Source: Chrysochromulina tobinii (taxonomy: Eukaryota; Haptophyta; Prymnesiales; Chrysochromulinaceae). From it: 55,737 nt of DNA. Both the position numbers and the translations under genes were made by a program. The stretch spans positions 1-55,737 of the forward strand of contig JWZX01003112.1 in assembly GCA_001275005.1 (NCBI GenBank), in the 5' to 3' direction. How positions within the stretch are numbered: position 1 is the first letter of the stretch; each line of letters starts with the position of its first letter. Positions 28,826 to 38,726 of this stretch are shown here, piece after piece. The notes beneath the pieces are model-generated. The model worked only from the letters and a program-made list of their open reading frames with translations. It was not told the origin of the DNA and did no database searches.

Positions 28826-31684
28826 TCATCCGACCGGCCGAGTGCTCACATAATGGTACTCGGCGAAGTGCCCCAGGTAGAGACGCGTGCGCAGCTCGAC
28901 TTTCCACACATCGGGCGGCTTGACCACGTGGCAGTAATCCTCGGAGAGTGACGAGATCACGCAGATCTCGGCCTTAAAGAGCACCTGCGGGGACGGAGGG
29001 CACCGTGGTGGGCACTTTATTTGCATGCAGAGGCGCAGTCGAGGGGCAATCAAGCCATACCGACATGGCGAGCAGGGTCGCCTCATCGATTGCATGCAGG
29101 GTCGGTATGGCTCTGCATGCAATCAAGCCATACCGACATGGCGAGCAGGGTCGCCTCATCGCCCCATGTGCGCCCATGCTGTTCCATCTCGGCGAGGTAC
29201 GCATGCCAATTGTCCACCCCCACAGAATCCTTGAGCATGAAGCGCTCGCCCACCTGATGGCATGCAATCGGGTGATGGCAATCGGGTGATGAATCACGCA
29301 ATCAGGTGACGGCAATCAGATGATGGATCACGCAATCAGCCCAAATCTGGCGCTGTGAGGCACGAGAGGCACTCGGGGGCTCTCGGGAGCAGCCCCATTA
29401 AGGTCATTAAGGTCATTAAGGTCATTAAGGTCATTAGGGCTTTCAGGAGCAGCCCTAGGCAACGTAAGGCAATCATCTTGCCATCGTCCATCGCTCGACT
29501 GCCATTCGTCAAATGCAATCACATGCAATCACATGCAATCATATGCAATCATATGCAATCATATGCAATCATATGCAATCACCTTGCCATCGTCCATCGC
29601 TCGACTGCCATTCGTCTTGAGCCATTGCACCGCCTTTTGACGAAGCTTGAGAGCATTGTAGCCGCCAAAGCCCACCTGCTCGAGCATCGCCATCCGAGGC
29701 AATCAGTGGCAATCACATGCAATCATACGCAATCAGGCTATCAGAGGCCATCACCTGCTCGAGCGGGCAATCAAATGCAATCATATGCAATCATATGCAA
29801 TCAGGCCATCACCTGCTCGAGCTGGTCGGCGATCGCGTGGAACTGGCAGTTGTTATCGCCGGGCACGTCCTTGATCTTGAAGCCGCGCACCCCAAGGTGG
29901 CGCGCGAGGCGAGAGCGTGGGTCCTGCGGCAGGTGCTTCTCGGCTTCCTTTTCGCGTGCCTTGTTAACGCGGTCGCGCAGCGCCTGATGAGGGGGGCAAT
30001 CAGAGGTCATCCAGACGCAATCAGAGGTCATCCAGACGCAATCAGAGGTCATCCGAGGCACTCCAAGGCACTTGCCACACACCGGAAACGGACTCAGAGG
30101 CACTCAGAGGCACTCAGAGGCACTCAGAGGCACTCAGAGGCACTCAGAGGCACTAAGAGGCACTCAGATGCAGTCAGAGGCACTCAGAGGCACTCAGAGG
30201 CACTCAGATGGCCTTCCCACCTGCAGCTCAGCCGACGGCTCCGACGCCACGATCCCACGCGTTGTGTTGGGCGCCATGATCCCACGCGTTGGCGGCTTCG
30301 CGCTTGGCGGCTTCGCGTGGTAAGGCCCCTCGCCACCAAGCGTGTCTGGCCTAATCGTGTCTTCCCAAATGTTCTTCGGCCTCTCCGACCTTGTCCCCGC
30401 CGCGGCGGCAGCGGCGGCGGCGGCGGCGGCGGCGCTGCCACCAATCTTTCCAGCGGGCATAGCGGCCATCGGGATGGCCACCTTGGGATACATGGTGTTC
30501 GCATACTCGTACGACGGCGGCGTTGGCGCCGGCCGCGTTGGCGTCGTTGGCGTCGGCTCGTCGGGTCGCCCACTACGGCGCTCGTCGGGTCGCCCACTAC
30601 GGCGCTCGTCGGGTCGCCCACTACGGCGCTCGTCGGGTCGCGCGAACGCCGACGGCCCTTCTGCGGCGCCGCCGCCCATGGGTGCGCTCACGACGGCGCT
30701 CAAGTCCGCAGCGTCGCCACCAGTGGGCACGTCGGGCGCCGTAGTGGGCATGGTTGGCGCCGTAGTGGGCACGTTTGGCGCCGTAGTGGGCAACATGGGC
30801 GCCGTAGTGGGCAGCTGATACGGGCCCGCCAGAGGCCGTGCGAGCGCCGTAGTGGGCAACGCGAGCTGCTGCTGCTCGACCTGCTTCTCGACGCCTTCGC
30901 ACCGAATCGTGTAGTACGGGGGCATGTCGTCGTTGTGAACCACCAAGACCTCAGCGGGGATCGGCGCACCCTGAGCCGGATGATAGAGGACCACGTCGCC
31001 CTTGGCGAACAGCACGGCGGGTGGCGGCGGGGCGCTCGGCGGCAGGGCGTAGGGAGTTCCGGGCATCGGCGACGGCGCTGAGACTCCCCGAGCAGGAGCC
31101 ATGCTCGAGGCGGCGTCCGTCGCATCGCCGCGCCCCAATACGAGCGGTACACCCGCTACGCCTGCCCCGGCGGCCGCTACGCCGGCCGCCGCCACGCCAG
31201 CCGCCGCGGCGGCGGCCGCAGGCTTGAGCTTGGGCTTGAGCTTGGGCTTGGGCTTGGGCCTAAAGCTGGCCCAGCGCTGCTCGAGCTGCGCAATCATGTC
31301 CATCCGAAACTGGTCGCCATCGGGCGCCGCCTCCGGCAGCGGCGCGGGCTCCGCCTCGTTGAGCATCCTCGTCAGCCGTGGTTTGAGCTCCTCGAGCGCG
31401 TCGACCACCGATAACAGGTCGCGCTGGAGTTTCAGGTGCGCCGTCGACTTTTTGTTGATGGAATTGGCCTTGCTGATCGTCTCGTAGAACTTTGCGAAGC
31501 GAAGCATGAACACAAAGGCCTCCTTTAGGCTGCCGAGTGTGTTCGCATTGTACTTTTGGAAGGCGACGACGCGCAGGTGCTCGGCCTGCTGGTAGAGGCG
31601 CTCGGGGTTTAAGAAGCTGGATTTGTCGCCGAGGGACCCGATCTTGTCGCCCTCGGCCACGAGCCGCTCCATCTCACGCCCCAT
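28826..31684 (-). CDS. USP8-dimer/OTU-domain deubiquitinase
   Basis: Five exons: 31684-30221, 29983-29813, 29675-29583, 29253-29134 and 28984-28826, all joined in phase 0, 668 residues. The N-terminus (FLNPERLYQQAEHLRVVAFQ, AFVFMLRFAKFYETISK) matches the USP8-dimerisation/MIT-like helical domain found in AMSH and USP8. In the middle is a Tudor-like piece (LFAKGDVVLYHPAQG, YTIRCEGVEKQVEQQQL) and Pro/Thr-rich repeats. The C-terminus is an OTU cysteine protease: IKDVPGDNNCQFHAIADQL (Asp, catalytic Cys), YNALKLRQKAVQWL, HGRTWGDEATLLAMS, ICVISSL and LGHFAEYHY (catalytic His). It should cleave ubiquitin chains, perhaps at endosomes given the N-terminal domain. The ATG at 31684 is preceded by another possible in-frame non-ATG codon stretch. 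Confidence 0.85.
28985..29133 (-). mobile_element. Introner-like intron with duplicated exon end in the OTU gene
   Basis: 149 bp, phase 0. It contains a second copy of about 32 bases of the upstream exon end (CGATGAGGCGACCCTGCTCG through CATGTCG|GTATGG), then GCATGCAAATAAAGTGCCCA, CCACGGTGCCC and CCGTCCCCGCAG. Confidence 0.82.
29254..29582 (-). repeat. OTU-gene intron with TGATTGCATA array and exact 33-base exon-end copy
   Basis: 329 bp, phase 0. Immediately after the donor come TGATTGCATA units. Then an identical 33-base copy (about 29478-29510) of the end of the upstream exon (29583-29615). A (CATTAAGGT)-type run lies near 29395-29440. Confidence 0.85.
29676..29812 (-). repeat. OTU-gene intron bounded by CTCGAGCAG copies
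   Basis: 137 bp, phase 0. CTCGAGCAGGTG occurs at the donor, in the middle (near 29752-29763) and at the acceptor. TGATTGCATA units fill the rest. Confidence 0.8.
29984..30220 (-). repeat. OTU-gene intron with CTGAGTGCCT array
   Basis: 237 bp, phase 0. About twelve CTGAGTGCCT units follow the donor on the sense strand. Three GATGACCTCTGATTGCGTCT units precede the acceptor. Confidence 0.85.
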
Positions 31685-32564
31685 GTTGAGAGTGCGAGCA
31701 CTTCCTCGCGCGAGTTCAGTCAAGTCAAGTCAAGTCAAGTCAAATCAAGTCAAAACTTATGGGAGCACCCACTCCGTCTCAAAGGACGGCACCGCTACCC
31801 CCGGTAAACACAAGTACTTTCAATGACATCTGAAGCGACTCGGGGGTGTTAAGTCTATCGTACTCGCTCTCGTGGGCTGTCCTCAGTTCAGAATACATGT
31901 ACATTTCAATTCACAATTGTTGCTAGTGAGAACGTCACGTCGGGCTCTCCCTGCGCACAGCGTACAGGGTTATCGCGTGATCAGCCCTGCCGCTCGCTGC
32001 CCGTAGATACTATTGGGCAAGCCAAGGGGCAAGCATTCGTGAACAGTCAGTACCACATTCAGAGTACGAGCTAAGAACGAGCCATAGAGTGGAGGGGGTG
32101 GGCAGCGATGTCCGATGACGCATGACCGGACGTTGACGACGTCGTACGAAGAACCGATGCGAAGAACACACGCTACGCCATAGACCGCCAATCTTAACCG
32201 CCAATCGTTCCGCAATCATTGATGAAATGCGGCAATCCCAAGATCGCGCGCCATGTCGCGCGCATGCCCGCGAACGTCGTCGTCGAGAGGCCGGGGGTTC
32301 AAAAAGGCTAAAAGGGGGATAGACCAGCACGGCAAAAAACGATATCATTGGCCAGTTTAGGTTATACTCCACAAGCATTCCATTCGCATTCACCCCTGAC
32401 CCCGGGCTGCGGGCTTGGCGCCCTCCTCCGCTTTGTTCATGAGTTCACCATCAGTCTGCCTCTCGTTGCGCACCGGCGCCCCGTCTCATGTGCACTTGGC
32501 GCGCGCGCTCTCTCTCTGCAAGTTGAGTTTCCTCTCACGTTGCTGCTGCTGCGTCGCTCTGCCG

Positions 32565-32596
<32 letters not shown>

Positions 32597-32655
32597 CTGG
32601 AGCTGGTGCACGTGCTGGCTCTGGTCGTCCATATTAGGCACGCGCCTCTCATGTC
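31685..32655. other. Long intergenic with microsatellites
   Basis: A (CAAGT)n run lies at about 31719-31757, just upstream of the OTU-gene ATG. A (TG)n run of about 14 units is at 32566-32593. I found no gene; the frames at 31970-32393 on the minus strand show no motif. Confidence 0.6.
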
Positions 32656-35600
32656 TCACGCAAACGAGCGCACCTGGCCGCCGCGGCCGCCGCCGCCGCC
32701 GCCGCGGCCCCCTTTGGCTGCGGCGCCCTTGGCCGCGCCTTTGCCCTTTCCCTTTCCGCCTTTGCCCTTTCCGCCTTTGCCCTTGCCAGCACCTCCCTTG
32801 CCAGCCCCTCCCTTGGCGCCGGCCGCGCCGTCGACGGTGATGATGGCAATCGTGGACATGAGGGAGAAAGCGCTCATCGGGATGATCGAGAAGCTCACCC
32901 CTAGGCGGGCCGCGGGCCGCAAGCCGCTGCCGCTGCCCTCGAGGGGGGCGCTCTCAGCCCCCCGTGACGAAACCGCGCCCCGTGACGAAACCGCCTCCCG
33001 TGACGAAACCGCGCCCCGTGATGGTGTGGCCGCCACCGCCCCGTGTGTCTTCAGCTGCCCGCCGTGCCCAGATGGCACGCCCGCCTCCGCCGCCTCCGCC
33101 GCCTCCGCCGCCTCCACCTCCGCCAGCTCCACCAGCTCCGCCTCCGCCTCCCAGTCAAACACCTCCTCGACTGCGGCCACAGCCGCGGCGAGCCCTCGGA
33201 CCACGGCAGCGGCCGCAACGGCCTTAGCCCCCTTGCCCTTCTTGCCGACGAGCTGATGGCGAAGGTCATTAGCGCCCAAGCTCGCGCTCACGGCGCTCCC
33301 CTTGCCGCCCAACACGGCGCTCCCCTTGCCGCCCAACACGGCGCTCCGCCCCTTGGTGCGTCCTCCGCGCGCGTCCGGCTCGTCCTCCTCCTCGTCGTCG
33401 TCGTCGTCCTCGTGTTCGTCAAACGGTTGCTCGCCGTCCTCCTCCTCTTCGTCGTCGTCGCGTCGTCTTAAGCGCACTGCGAACGCAGGCTCGTCCTCGT
33501 CGTCCTCGTCGTCCTCCTCCTCCTCATCCGCTTCCACCTCCTGAGTGTGCTCGTCGTTGCGCGCGAATCCCTTGCCTTTCCCCTTGCCTGGCATCGACGA
33601 CCCCTTGGCACCGGCCGGGGCGTTGTGATGAGCACTTGCATGCATCGACGACCCCTTGGCACCGGCCGCGGCGTTGTGCGGGCGCTGTGCTGAGCTTCGC
33701 GGTGCCGACGGACGTGGCGCCGAAGGGCGCGGCGCCGACGGCGCGGGGGGCGCGGCGCTGTGCCGAGCACCTGGCGCCGTGTTGGGCTCCGGCGCGGGCT
33801 CAGGCACGGGCGCCGTGTTGGGCTCTGTCTCGGCGCTGATATCGTACACGGCGGACGAGAGGGTGAGCCGGATGACGCCCACGGCGGCGCGTAGCACCTG
33901 ATGAGGGAGGCAATCAGAGGTCATCAGGGTGAGGAGAGTCGGATGACGCCCACGGCGGCGCGTAGCACTTGGGAGCCATGATCGTGCCCTAATGAGGGAG
34001 GCAATCACATGCAATCACATGCAATCAATGCAATCACATGCAATCAGGCCATCACCTGGGAGCCATGATCGTGCCCTAATGAGGGAGGCAATCACATGCA
34101 ATCACATGCAATCACACGCAATCAGGCCATCACCTGGGAGCCATGATCGTGCCCTAATGAGGGAGGCAATCACATGCAATCACATGCAATCAGGCCATCA
34201 CTTGGGAGCCATGATCGTGCCCTAATGAGGGAGGCAATCACATGCAATCACATGCAATCAGGCCATCACCTGGGAGCCATGATCGTGCCCTAGGATCGCC
34301 TCGCCGTTCACAGCGACCAGGAGCTGCCCAGGCAAGATCTCGCCCGACTCGGCGGCGATGCAGCCTGGCACGACCGTCAAGATCGTCGGCGCGCTCTGGC
34401 TGTTCCCCTTGAGAGTGATCCCAAGTCGCGAGCTCGCCGTGGGCTTCTTCAGCTTGATGTTCACAGTGCCAGCCGCCCAGGGGTTGGCAGGTGGCGGCGC
34501 TGCCTCGGTGGCGGCGGCCGGCGCTGCCGCGGCGGTGCTGGCGGCGCCCGGCACGGCGCCCGCCATGAGTCCTTTGCCCACACCTTTGCCAACTCCCTTG
34601 CCCGCACCCTTGGCACCTTTCCCTGTCGACACCGACGCCTCGGCGGCGGCGCTCGTGACGGCGCTCGAGGCCGGCGCCTCCGACGAGGCGCCGTACCGGG
34701 CACTCTTGGGCCCTCCCTTGGGCACCGCGCCGTTCTGGGCGGCCGCTTCGACGGCCGTTGGCGCCGAGTGCAGCCCGAGGCCTTTCGCGCCTCTGACGAA
34801 ACCCTTGGCGCCCGCGACGGCGCCGACGGATGGCGCCGTACCGGGCACGGCGGCCGCCGCCCCGTCCACCGGCGGCAAGGTGCCATCCTCGACGCGCCGG
34901 CGCGCCTCGGTGAGCGCGAGCGTGTCGGCTTGCTTGAGCCACTCCTGCCACGTGGCAGAGGGTCATCAGCGGTCATCAGGGGCAATCAGCGGTCATCAGG
35001 GGCAATCAGCGGTCATCAGAGGCACTCAGCGCACCTGCCACGTGGCGGGCGCGCCGCCCGTCACGCCCTTGCCACCCCTGCCGCCCTTGCCCTTGCCAAG
35101 GAACGCACCGACCTTGCCCTCGGCGTCGAGCGCCGTCGCGGGCGCCTCGGCGAGCCGCCCACCCTTGCCTTTGGCGAACGCTTCGCCTTTGCCGAGGCGC
35201 GGCACGGGCGCACCGGCCTCGTCGCCGCCTTTGGCCGTCGCTGGGGCTGCAGCTCGCTCCGCGGCCGCACGAGCTGCAGCCGAGATCGAGATCGACATCT
35301 CGTCGGCGTCTCCGGCGAGCAGCTTCTCCTTTTCGAGCCGCAACCGCTCATTCTCCGCGCGGACGCGCCGAAGCTCTTCCCGCAGCTCCGCATTGGCAGA
35401 CATGCCGGAGGGCACATCCCCTCCTAGGTTCTCGAGCATTTGTTGCCGGGCGAAGGCCGCCGCGCCCTTGCCCTTGCCGCCGCGCGTACCGGCGCCAGCA
35501 CCGCCCGCCTTGCCGCCGTCGCCGTCGGCGGCGCCGCCGGCGCTCTCGCTTCCCTTGCCGCCGGCGAAGGCAGCGGCCTCGCCCTTGCCGCCCTTGCCGC

Positions 35601-38469
35601 CCTTGCCGCCCTTGCCGCCAGCGCCCGAGACGGCGCCGGTTCCATAGAGGCCATGGACCACGCCGTCGGCGGCGCCGCCCCTGCCGCCGCTGCGGGCGGA
35701 GTCCTCGGAGGTGTGAACGTTCACGGAGGCGTGCACGCTCACCTCTCCTCGCTCGCCTCCCTTGCCGCCGTCCGCCGCGCCCGTCGGACCGAACGACGTC
35801 GCCGCCGCCGCGCCGAGGACGTCGTCGACGACCGCGCCGCCGACGACCGGAGGAATGAGCCCGCCAGAGCCCCCGCCGGAGGCCGTCACATCGAGCTCGA
35901 CGTCGCCCACGGCATTCCGTAGCAACGCCGTCGCCTCCTCGTGCGTGTGCACGCGCTGCCCGTTGACGGCGACGAGCAGCTGGTTGATGGTGATGCGCCC
36001 TGAGGCCGCGGCGAGGCAGCCGGGCGCGAGCGCCGTGATGACCGGCGCCGTGATGGGCGCGGTGGGGCCGCGCGGCGCGTGTGTCTCATCGCTGTTGATG
36101 AGAGTGATGCCCAGCCGCGCGGACGCATCGGGCTTGTGCAGCGTCACCCGATACGTGGCCGGCATGCGCATCGTGTCGGGCGCGCCGTGATGAGCGCTGA
36201 CGAACCCGTCGAAGTTGGGTCCCCCCTTGCCCCCCTTGCGAAAGCCCTTGCCGTAGCCGTAGTCGGCGCCCCGTCCGAAGTCGGCGCCCTTTCCCTTGCC
36301 CATGGCGGCGGCGGCCGGGTAGCGCGCGCGATTCACGTCGTACGAAGAGGCGCCAGACCAGCCGTCATTCACACCAGCGCCGCCATTCACACCATACGGC
36401 TTCCTCGCGCCGGCGCCGAAGCCGCCCGCGCCAGCGCCGCCCAACGGCCCATCGAGACCGGCGTCGTTCGAGATGGCGGCGCCAGGCATGCCTGGCATCC
36501 CTCGGCCCGTGAACGACGCGTTGGCGCTCGCGGCCGCGGCGGCGGCGGCCAGACCGGCGGACAAGCCCGTGGCAGAGGGCACGCTCGAGCCGCCAAATGC
36601 AGACGCACTGGCTCCGTAGGGCGGGCAAGCGCCGGCGCCGCCGGCGCCGCCGGCGCCGGCGCCGCCCAACATGGCGCTGCTGCCCAACATAGACGTGGGT
36701 CCGGGGCACGTGAGCGCGGGAATGTGGGGCAGCGAGCAAGCATTGCATGCGCCCGTCACGGCGCCCCCGAAGGCCGATCCGCCCACGCCCATCGAGTTCA
36801 CCAGAGGCGCAGCGCCGACCGGAACAGCGCCAGGGAGCTGGTTGAGTGGGAGCATCGCGGGGAGCATCGTGCCCATATTAGGCAACATCGACAAGGGCGG
36901 CAGCGCCATGTTGGGCGCGGACGGCTGGAGGAGCACGGGGAAGCTGGCGGAGGCGTTGTTGCCCGCGGCGGAGGGTGGGACGCCGCCGTTCGAGGACATG
37001 GAGAGATGCATGCCATGGGAAAGGGAGGTGTGCCCGAGCGGAGCGCCGAGGCCAAACGCGCCGGGCATCGTGCCCATATTAGGCAACTGGCCGCCCATGC
37101 CGCCGCCCATGCCGCCGCCCATGCCGCCGCCCATGCCGCCGCCCATGCCGCCCATGCCGCCGCCGCCCATGCCGCCGCCGCCCATGCCACCCCCCATGCC
37201 GCCCATGCCGCCGCCGCCGCTCATGCCGCCCCCCATGCCGCCGCCCCCCATGCCGCCGCCCCCCATGCCACCGCCTCGCATAGCGCCGCCCATGCCGCCG
37301 CTGCCGCTCATGCCACCGCTGCCGCCCATGCCGCCGCCCATGCCGCCGCCACCCATGCCGCCGCCACCCATGCCGCCGCCCATGCCGCCGCCGCCGCCCA
37401 TGCCGCCGCCGCCGCCCATGCCGCCGCCGCCATCGCCGCCCCGCAGACCGCCGCCGCCGAGGCTTCCGTAGAGCCCCGCGCTGTCGGCCGATGCCGAGGA
37501 CCGTCCGAAGCCGCCGTGTTGGGCGCCGTGCTGGGCGCCGTGTTGGGCGCCGCCGTCGGGAAGCGGTGGCATCGACAACCGACCGGCGCCGCAGCCGCCG
37601 CTGCCACCCACGCCAAAGTCAGCTCCTCCGAAATCGGAAGCGTTGCCACCGCTGGGAGAGTAGACGCCGCCCGCGGCGGCGCTCGGGCGAGCGGCGTGGG
37701 GGGCTGGCCCAGAGTTAGCGGGCGCCGGCCAGCGCGCAGGGGGGGCGGCGGCCGTGCGCTGCGACGTGCCGGTACTTGCGTTCCATCCGGCACCGCCGAC
37801 GCCGCTGCCCATGCCGCCTCCGCCCCCCATGCCGCCGCCACCACCGCCCCATCCGGAGGACGACATGACGCCGGTGGAGCCTCCACCCATCGTAGGCGCC
37901 CCCTCCCACTCGCCATCCGCGCCGTCGTCGTAGTGGCTAGCTTGCAGAGCGTCGTAGTTAGCTTGCCCCCCCATTCTCGCGCCTCCGAAGCCGCCGCTGG
38001 CTGTGGGGCCGCTGCCGGCCGACCCGCCGTCGTTTTGCGACGATGAGCGCCGGCGGGCGGCGGCGGGCGGCAGCTCGATGGGCGTGCCGTCGGGCGCGCG
38101 AAGGTCCACCTTGCCGCCCATCGCGCCGGCCACCGACCCGCCGCCGCCCGTCGAGGCGGCAATAATCGCCGGGTCGGAGGCGGCGATCGAGTTGGATTGA
38201 GGGTTCTCACGGCGCGGCGACGGCGTCGGCAGCTGAACATCCTGCCCGTCGGGCGTTTGCAGCGTCACCTTGGTCGACGCGGGCGCCACGACCGTGGGCG
38301 CGCCCATCCGTGACGAGGGTGCCACGCTCGCCACGGCCTGCTGCGGATCGAGCCCCATGGACGAGAGCTGCTCCTGCGTGAAGAGGGAATTGCTCCTCCG
38401 CGGAGAGGAGGCGCTACCGCCCATCCCCATCTGCTGCTGTTGCAGCTGCTCGGAGGTGAAGAGGGACAT
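32656..38469 (-). CDS. Giant low-complexity protein with two PDZ-like domains
   Basis: Three exons: 38469-35035, 34944-34270 and 33897-32656, joined in phase 0, 1783 residues. The N-terminus (MSLFTSEQLQQQQMGMGG, SNSLFTQEQLSSMG) carries two copies of an LFTxEQL motif. A very long Gly/Met repeat (GGMGGGMGG type) follows. The first PDZ-like domain reads VTLHKPDASARLGITLINSD, APGCLAAASGRITINQLLVA and VNGQRVHTHEEATALLRNAV. The second reads IKLKKPTASSRLGITLKGNS, PGCIAAESGEILPGQLLVAV, and NGEAILGHDHGSQ|VLRAAVG across an intron. That cross-intron match to the first domain confirms the splice. The rest is Gly-Lys repeats and acidic runs (DDDEEEEDG). It is a likely scaffold or condensate-forming protein; function unknown. 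Confidence 0.78.
33592..33668 (-). repeat. Introner core retained as coding sequence
   Basis: On the sense strand GGTGCCAAGGGGTCGTCGATG occurs twice, 51 bases apart. Between the copies is GCATGCAAGTGCTCATCACA, the introner core with two changes. The unit is in frame and is translated as HASAHHNAPAGAKGSSM. No GT-AG pair removes it exactly. Confidence 0.7.
33898..34269 (-). repeat. Composite intron with four exon-end copies and one exon-start copy
   Basis: 372 bp, phase 0. The end of the upstream exon (TAGGGCACGATCATGGCTCC plus CAG) is repeated at about 34202-34225, 34133-34158, 34055-34079 and 33970-33992. The start of the downstream exon (GTGCTACGCGCCGCCGTGGG onward, 30 bases) is copied at 33939-33968. 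TGATTGCATG and CTGATTGCCT units lie between. Confidence 0.9.
34945..35034 (-). repeat. Small intron bounded by GCCACGTGGCAGG copies
   Basis: 90 bp, phase 0. The last 13 bases of the intron plus the first exon base repeat the exon-donor junction TGCCACGTGGCAG|G except the first base. CTGATGACCGCTGATTGCC units fill it. Confidence 0.85.
37080..37450 (-). repeat. Coding Gly/Met minisatellite
   Basis: Tandem GGCATGGGCGGCGGC-type units encoding GGMGGG repeats within the giant PDZ protein. The antisense frame is open but reads PPMPPP and is a by-product. Confidence 0.9.
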
Positions 38470-38726
38470 GATAATTTCGGAAGTCTGCGCGACTTCCGGC
38501 GCGCGCAATCCACGCGTCGCTCGCGGGACCGCGTGTGAAAAAGAACTAGTCGATTACCCCCCGTGTGTGAAATACCGCCAGTGAGAAACCAAAATAGTCT
38601 CGACGATCGCCGCGCGAACCTCGCGAGTTGCCCGCTATGGTGCCGGTTTGAATTGCCGCCCGCGCTTAACGGTCGACAATTTAGCCCTTCCAAGATCTTG
38701 AATGTATTCCGAATTAAAGAGTCACG
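38470..38726. other. Intergenic
   Basis: Nothing recognised; it contains the upstream region of the PDZ protein and the 3' flank of the sulfotransferase. Confidence 0.6.

Noticed and set aside
36079-38046. Long Ala/His-rich and Pro/Met-rich open frames on the plus strand
   Set aside because: They mirror the Gly/Met-coding repeat of the minus-strand PDZ protein, whose two matching PDZ domains fix the true strand.
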